Of a DNA stretch of 15,146 bases, positions 12,903 to 15,146 are shown in pieces. The translations under genes and the position numbers were made by a program. This DNA comes from DATFML01 sp964571225. GTDB lineage: Bacteria > Pseudomonadota > Gammaproteobacteria > DATFLG01. The stretch is taken from the NCBI GenBank assembly GCA_964571225.1, contig CAZNBB010000091.1:1-15146 (forward strand). The letters are read 5' to 3'. Each line of letters begins with the position of its first letter. Positions within the stretch are counted from its first letter, which is position 1. The notes below the pieces were generated by a model, which was not told where the DNA came from, searched no databases, and saw nothing but the letters and a program-made list of their open reading frames with translations.

Positions 12903-14027
12903 GTGACCCACGAATCCCCGCACGCCGTCCGCGAGGATGAGCTGCGCGATTGGCTCGTGCTTATGCATACCCCGGGGCTCGGGCCGGCCCGCTTCGGCGC
13001 GCTGCTGGAGCGCTTCGGTTCACCCCGCTCGGTGCTGGAAGCCCCCGCAGGCGAGCTTCCGGTCGAACTGGTACGCCAGCTGCGCAAGCCGGCCTCGGAG
13101 GAGGTGGACGCCGATCTCGCCTGGCGCGACGCACCCGACAAGCACATCGTCACCCTCCACGACCCCCGCTATCCGACGCTGCTTCGGCAGATCGCCGATC
13201 CGCCTCCGGTGCTGTTCGTGCACGGCGACCCGGGCGTCCTGTCCGGCCACCTGCTGGCCATGGTGGGCAGCCGCAACCCCAGCTCCGGCGGCCGGCGCAC
13301 CGCCTTCGAGTTCGCCCGCCACCTGGCGGGCGCCGGGCTGGTGATCACCAGCGGTCTGGCCCTGGGTGTGGACGGGGCCGCCCACCGTGGCGCGCTGGCC
13401 GCTGACGGCCCCACCGTCGCGGTGCTGGGCACCGGACCCGACCGGGTGTATCCGGCGGCCCACCGGGAGCTGGCCCATGAGGTGGTTGAGCAGGGTGCGC
13501 TGGTGTCCGAGTTCCCACCGGGCACCACCCCCCGGCCGGAGCATTTCCCCCGCCGCAACCGGCTGATCAGCGGGCTCAGCCTGGGCACGCTGGTGGTGGA
13601 GGCGGCGCTGCGCTCGGGCTCGCTGATCACCGCCCGCCACGCGGTGGAGCAGGGCCGTGAGGTGTTCGCCATTCCCGGCTCCATACACAACCCCCTGGCC
13701 CGGGGCTGCCATGCCCTGATCCGGCAGGGCGCGAAGCTGGTGGAGACCGCCGAAGACATACTCGAGGAGCTGGGAAGCCTGGCCGCGGTGGGAAACCCTG
13801 CACCCCCCGCCCAGGCACCGGACCCGGCCGCCGAGCTGACAGAAGAATATTCGCAACTAATTGAAATTATGGGCTACGATCCCGTTACCATCGACCAGAT
13901 GGTGCAAGCCAGCGGATTGACGGCGGAGGCCATTTCCTCCATGCTCCTGATCCTGGAGCTGCGCGGTTACGTGACCTGCGGCCCGGGCGGGCGTTATGCC
14001 CGGACCGAATACGAGGCCCTGAAATGA
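12903..14027 (+). CDS. dprA: DNA processing protein DprA (Smf)
   Basis: A 374-residue protein that binds incoming single-stranded DNA in natural transformation and loads RecA. The N-terminal helical region has MHTPGLGPARFGALLERFG (a helix-hairpin-helix-like stretch, 21-39). The Rossmann core has AMVGSRNPSSGGRRTAFEFA (119-138), TSGLALGVDGAAHRGAL (149-165), VLGTGPDRVYP, FPRRNRLISGLS (215-226) and EAALRSGSLITARHAVEQGR. A DprA-type winged-helix domain closes the protein (about 312-370). The start is GTG 12903; the upstream TTG (12879) lies in the terminator T-run and is unlikely. No good ribosome binding site is visible. It overlaps smg by four bases (ATGA). DprA is also common in species with no known competence. 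Confidence 0.95.
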   Translation: MTHESPHAVREDELRDWLVLMHTPGLGPARFGALLERFGSPRSVLEAPAGELPVELVRQLRKPASEEVDADLAWRDAPDKHIVTLHDPRYPTLLRQIADPPPVLFVHGDPGVLSGHLLAMVGSRNPSSGGRRTAFEFARHLAGAGLVITSGLALGVDGAAHRGALAADGPTVAVLGTGPDRVYPAAHRELAHEVVEQGALVSEFPPGTTPRPEHFPRRNRLISGLSLGTLVVEAALRSGSLITARHAVEQGREVFAIPGSIHNPLARGCHALIRQGAKLVETAEDILEELGSLAAVGNPAPPAQAPDPAAELTEEYSQLIEIMGYDPVTIDQMVQASGLTAEAISSMLLILELRGYVTCGPGGRYARTEYEALK

Positions 14028-14506
14028 AAGAAAACATGCTCGACGTGCTGATGTATCTCTTCGAGAACTATTATATGGACGACGAGAACGACATCGGCCC
14101 GGATCGGGAATCATTGCACGTCGAGCTGCTGGAAGCGGGTTTTCCGCCCAGCGAGATCAACCAGGCGTTCGACTGGCTGGAAGATCTCGCCGCCCAGCGG
14201 GACGAACCGCTGCCGAACACGCAGACCGGCCGCTCCATCCGGCTGTTCACCGAATCCGAATGCACCCGCCTGGACGTGGAGTCCCGCGGTTTTCTGATGT
14301 TTCTGGAACAGGTCGGCATCCTCACGCCCACCAGTCGCGAGCTGGTCATCGACCGCATCATGGCCCTGGGCACCAGTGAGGACATCGATATCGATCACCT
14401 CAAGTGGGTCATCCTCATGGTGCTGTTCAACCAGCCCGGCGAGGAAGCGGCCTACGCATGGATGGAAGATCTGGTATTCGAGAACCTGGGAGCCAACCTG
14501 CACTGA
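14024..14506 (+). CDS. smg: Smg (DUF494) family protein
   Basis: A 160-residue protein matching E. coli Smg throughout: MLDVLMYLFENY at the start, then AFDWLEDLA, LFTESECTRLDVESRGFLMFLEQVGIL and HLKWVILMVLFNQPGEEAAYAWMEDLVFE before the ending LH. Smg is conserved in Gammaproteobacteria beside dprA and topA, but its biochemical role is unknown; it is soluble and acidic. The start is ATG 14024, which overlaps the dprA stop as ATGA and has GAGG (14013-14016) seven bases upstream; a second ATG (14036) begins the E. coli-like N-terminus. Co-transcription and translational coupling with dprA are likely. Confidence 0.95.
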   Translation: MKENMLDVLMYLFENYYMDDENDIGPDRESLHVELLEAGFPPSEINQAFDWLEDLAAQRDEPLPNTQTGRSIRLFTESECTRLDVESRGFLMFLEQVGILTPTSRELVIDRIMALGTSEDIDIDHLKWVILMVLFNQPGEEAAYAWMEDLVFENLGANLH

Positions 14507-14682
14507 GCACCCCCGCCGGCGCTGTCGCGCACGGCCGGACCGCGGCCCCCTACGCAGGCTTGCACGGAACGGCAACGCTTCCCCTGCCAACCGCCGACCC
14601 CGCCGCAACGACGCCTGCCATGCATACCCATCCAGAAGGCGCGCTTGCAAACCGTAAGCCGTAGCCGGTAAGTTCACCATCC
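14507..14682 (+). other. 176-base gap between smg and topA with a small hairpin
   Basis: No gene is supported here. GGCCG (14533-14537), GACCG, CGGCC (14543-14547) form a five-pair hairpin without a T-run, so it is at most a weak terminator for dprA-smg. The small zinc-finger gene (yrdD) found near smg and topA relatives in some Gammaproteobacteria is absent. No clear topA promoter was recognised. Confidence 0.5.
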
Positions 14683-15146
14683 ATGAGCAAGAACCTGTTA
14701 ATTGTCGAATCGCCGGCAAAGGCCCGCACCATCAAGAAATACCTGGGCAAGGATTTCGAGGTGCTGGCCTCCTACGGCCATGTACGGGACCTGGTGCCCA
14801 AGGAGGGCGCGGTCGACCCGGCGCACGACTTCGCCATGAAATACCAGGTGATCGACAAGAACGCCAAACATGTCGACGCCATCGTCAAAGCCCTGAAAAA
14901 GGCCGATGCCCTGTACCTGGCCACTGACCCGGATCGCGAAGGCGAGGCCATCTCCTGGCATCTGTACGAGCTGCTCAGGCAACGGGGCGCCCTGAAGGAC
15001 AAACCGGCCCATCGGGTGGTGTTCCACGAAATCACCCAGCGCGCCATCCGCGAAGCCATGAACCACGCCCGCGACCTGTCCATGGACCTGGTCAACGCCC
15101 AGCAGGCGCGGCGCGCTCTGGATTATCTGGTGGGCTTCAACCTGTC
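14683..15146 (+). CDS. topA: DNA topoisomerase I, N-terminal fragment
   Basis: The gene runs off the right edge; 154 residues are visible. This is the Toprim domain and start of domain I of bacterial type IA topoisomerase, which relaxes negative supercoils. Toprim residues are Glu9 in LLIVESPAKARTIKKYLG and Asp82, Asp84 and Glu86 in ATDPDREGEAISWHL, the Mg2+ site. VVFHEITQRAIREA and LVNAQQARRALDYLVGFNL follow, as in TopA. The catalytic tyrosine lies beyond the window. The start ATG 14683 begins the canonical MSKNLLIVESPAKA. There is no long insertion between the GHVRDL and VDP segments, unlike E. coli TopA. The visible ribosome binding site is weak. Confidence 0.97.
   Translation, partial: MSKNLLIVESPAKARTIKKYLGKDFEVLASYGHVRDLVPKEGAVDPAHDFAMKYQVIDKNAKHVDAIVKALKKADALYLATDPDREGEAISWHLYELLRQRGALKDKPAHRVVFHEITQRAIREAMNHARDLSMDLVNAQQARRALDYLVGFNL

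Noticed and set aside
1..15146. Search for tRNA, rRNA, CRISPR repeats, insertion sequences or phage genes
   Set aside because: None was recognised by eye; all sizeable stretches are accounted for by core genes or short gaps.

Overview
The window is a gene-dense, GC-rich chromosomal segment with the gene order of a gammaproteobacterium. The order fmt-rsmB next to trkA, and def followed by a divergent LysM gene, dprA, smg and topA, is the arrangement I recall from Pseudomonas and from purple-sulfur-type Gammaproteobacteria. Long stop-free frames on the strand opposite real genes fit high GC. I cannot name a species. I see no rRNA, tRNA, CRISPR array, insertion sequence, prophage or plasmid feature, so this looks like core chromosome.

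Layout. At the left edge is the C-terminal part of a TtcA-like PP-loop tRNA-thiolation protein (1-443, +). After a short AT-richer spacer comes a lipid A-type (LpxL/HtrB family) acyltransferase (616-1515, +). It converges on a long minus-strand series that reads, in transcription order: def (11602-11060), a 0.3 kb gap, fmt (10756-9821), rsmB (9807-8500), a DUF4390 exported protein (8483-7878), an NtrY-type sensor kinase (7896-5680), a 255-base gap, an NtrX-type regulator (5424-4054), trkA (3911-2538), a TehB-like methyltransferase (2527-1910) and a small TPR protein (1862-1536). On the plus strand, divergent from def, are a LysM protein that I identify as a TsaP homologue (11801-12829), a strong intrinsic terminator, dprA (12903-14027), smg (14024-14506) and the 5' part of topA (14683 to the window end).

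How the genes work together. Fmt formylates initiator Met-tRNA and Def removes the formyl group from nascent proteins. RsmB methylates 16S rRNA, so this end of the cluster concerns translation initiation and ribosome maturation. DUF4390, NtrY and NtrX form an envelope-sensing two-component block, with the DUF4390 and ntrY genes overlapping. TrkA is the regulatory RCK subunit of a Trk potassium transporter whose membrane subunit is not in the window. TsaP anchors type IV pilus secretin to peptidoglycan and DprA loads RecA onto incoming DNA, so both fit a naturally transformable, piliated cell, although dprA is also widespread in non-competent bacteria.

The most unusual feature is the NtrX protein. 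Its receiver, AAA+ and Fis-type DNA-binding domains are all recognisable, but the sigma-54-contacting GAFTGA loop is missing and several ATPase positions are altered (Walker B glutamate to aspartate, glutamate-switch asparagine to glycine, second arginine finger to histidine). It probably is not a classical sigma-54 activator. Other points worth a second look are the DUF4390/ntrY overlap, the structured gap between ntrY and ntrX, the inverted repeat between def and tsaP, and the terminator that ends only about 20 bases before dprA.
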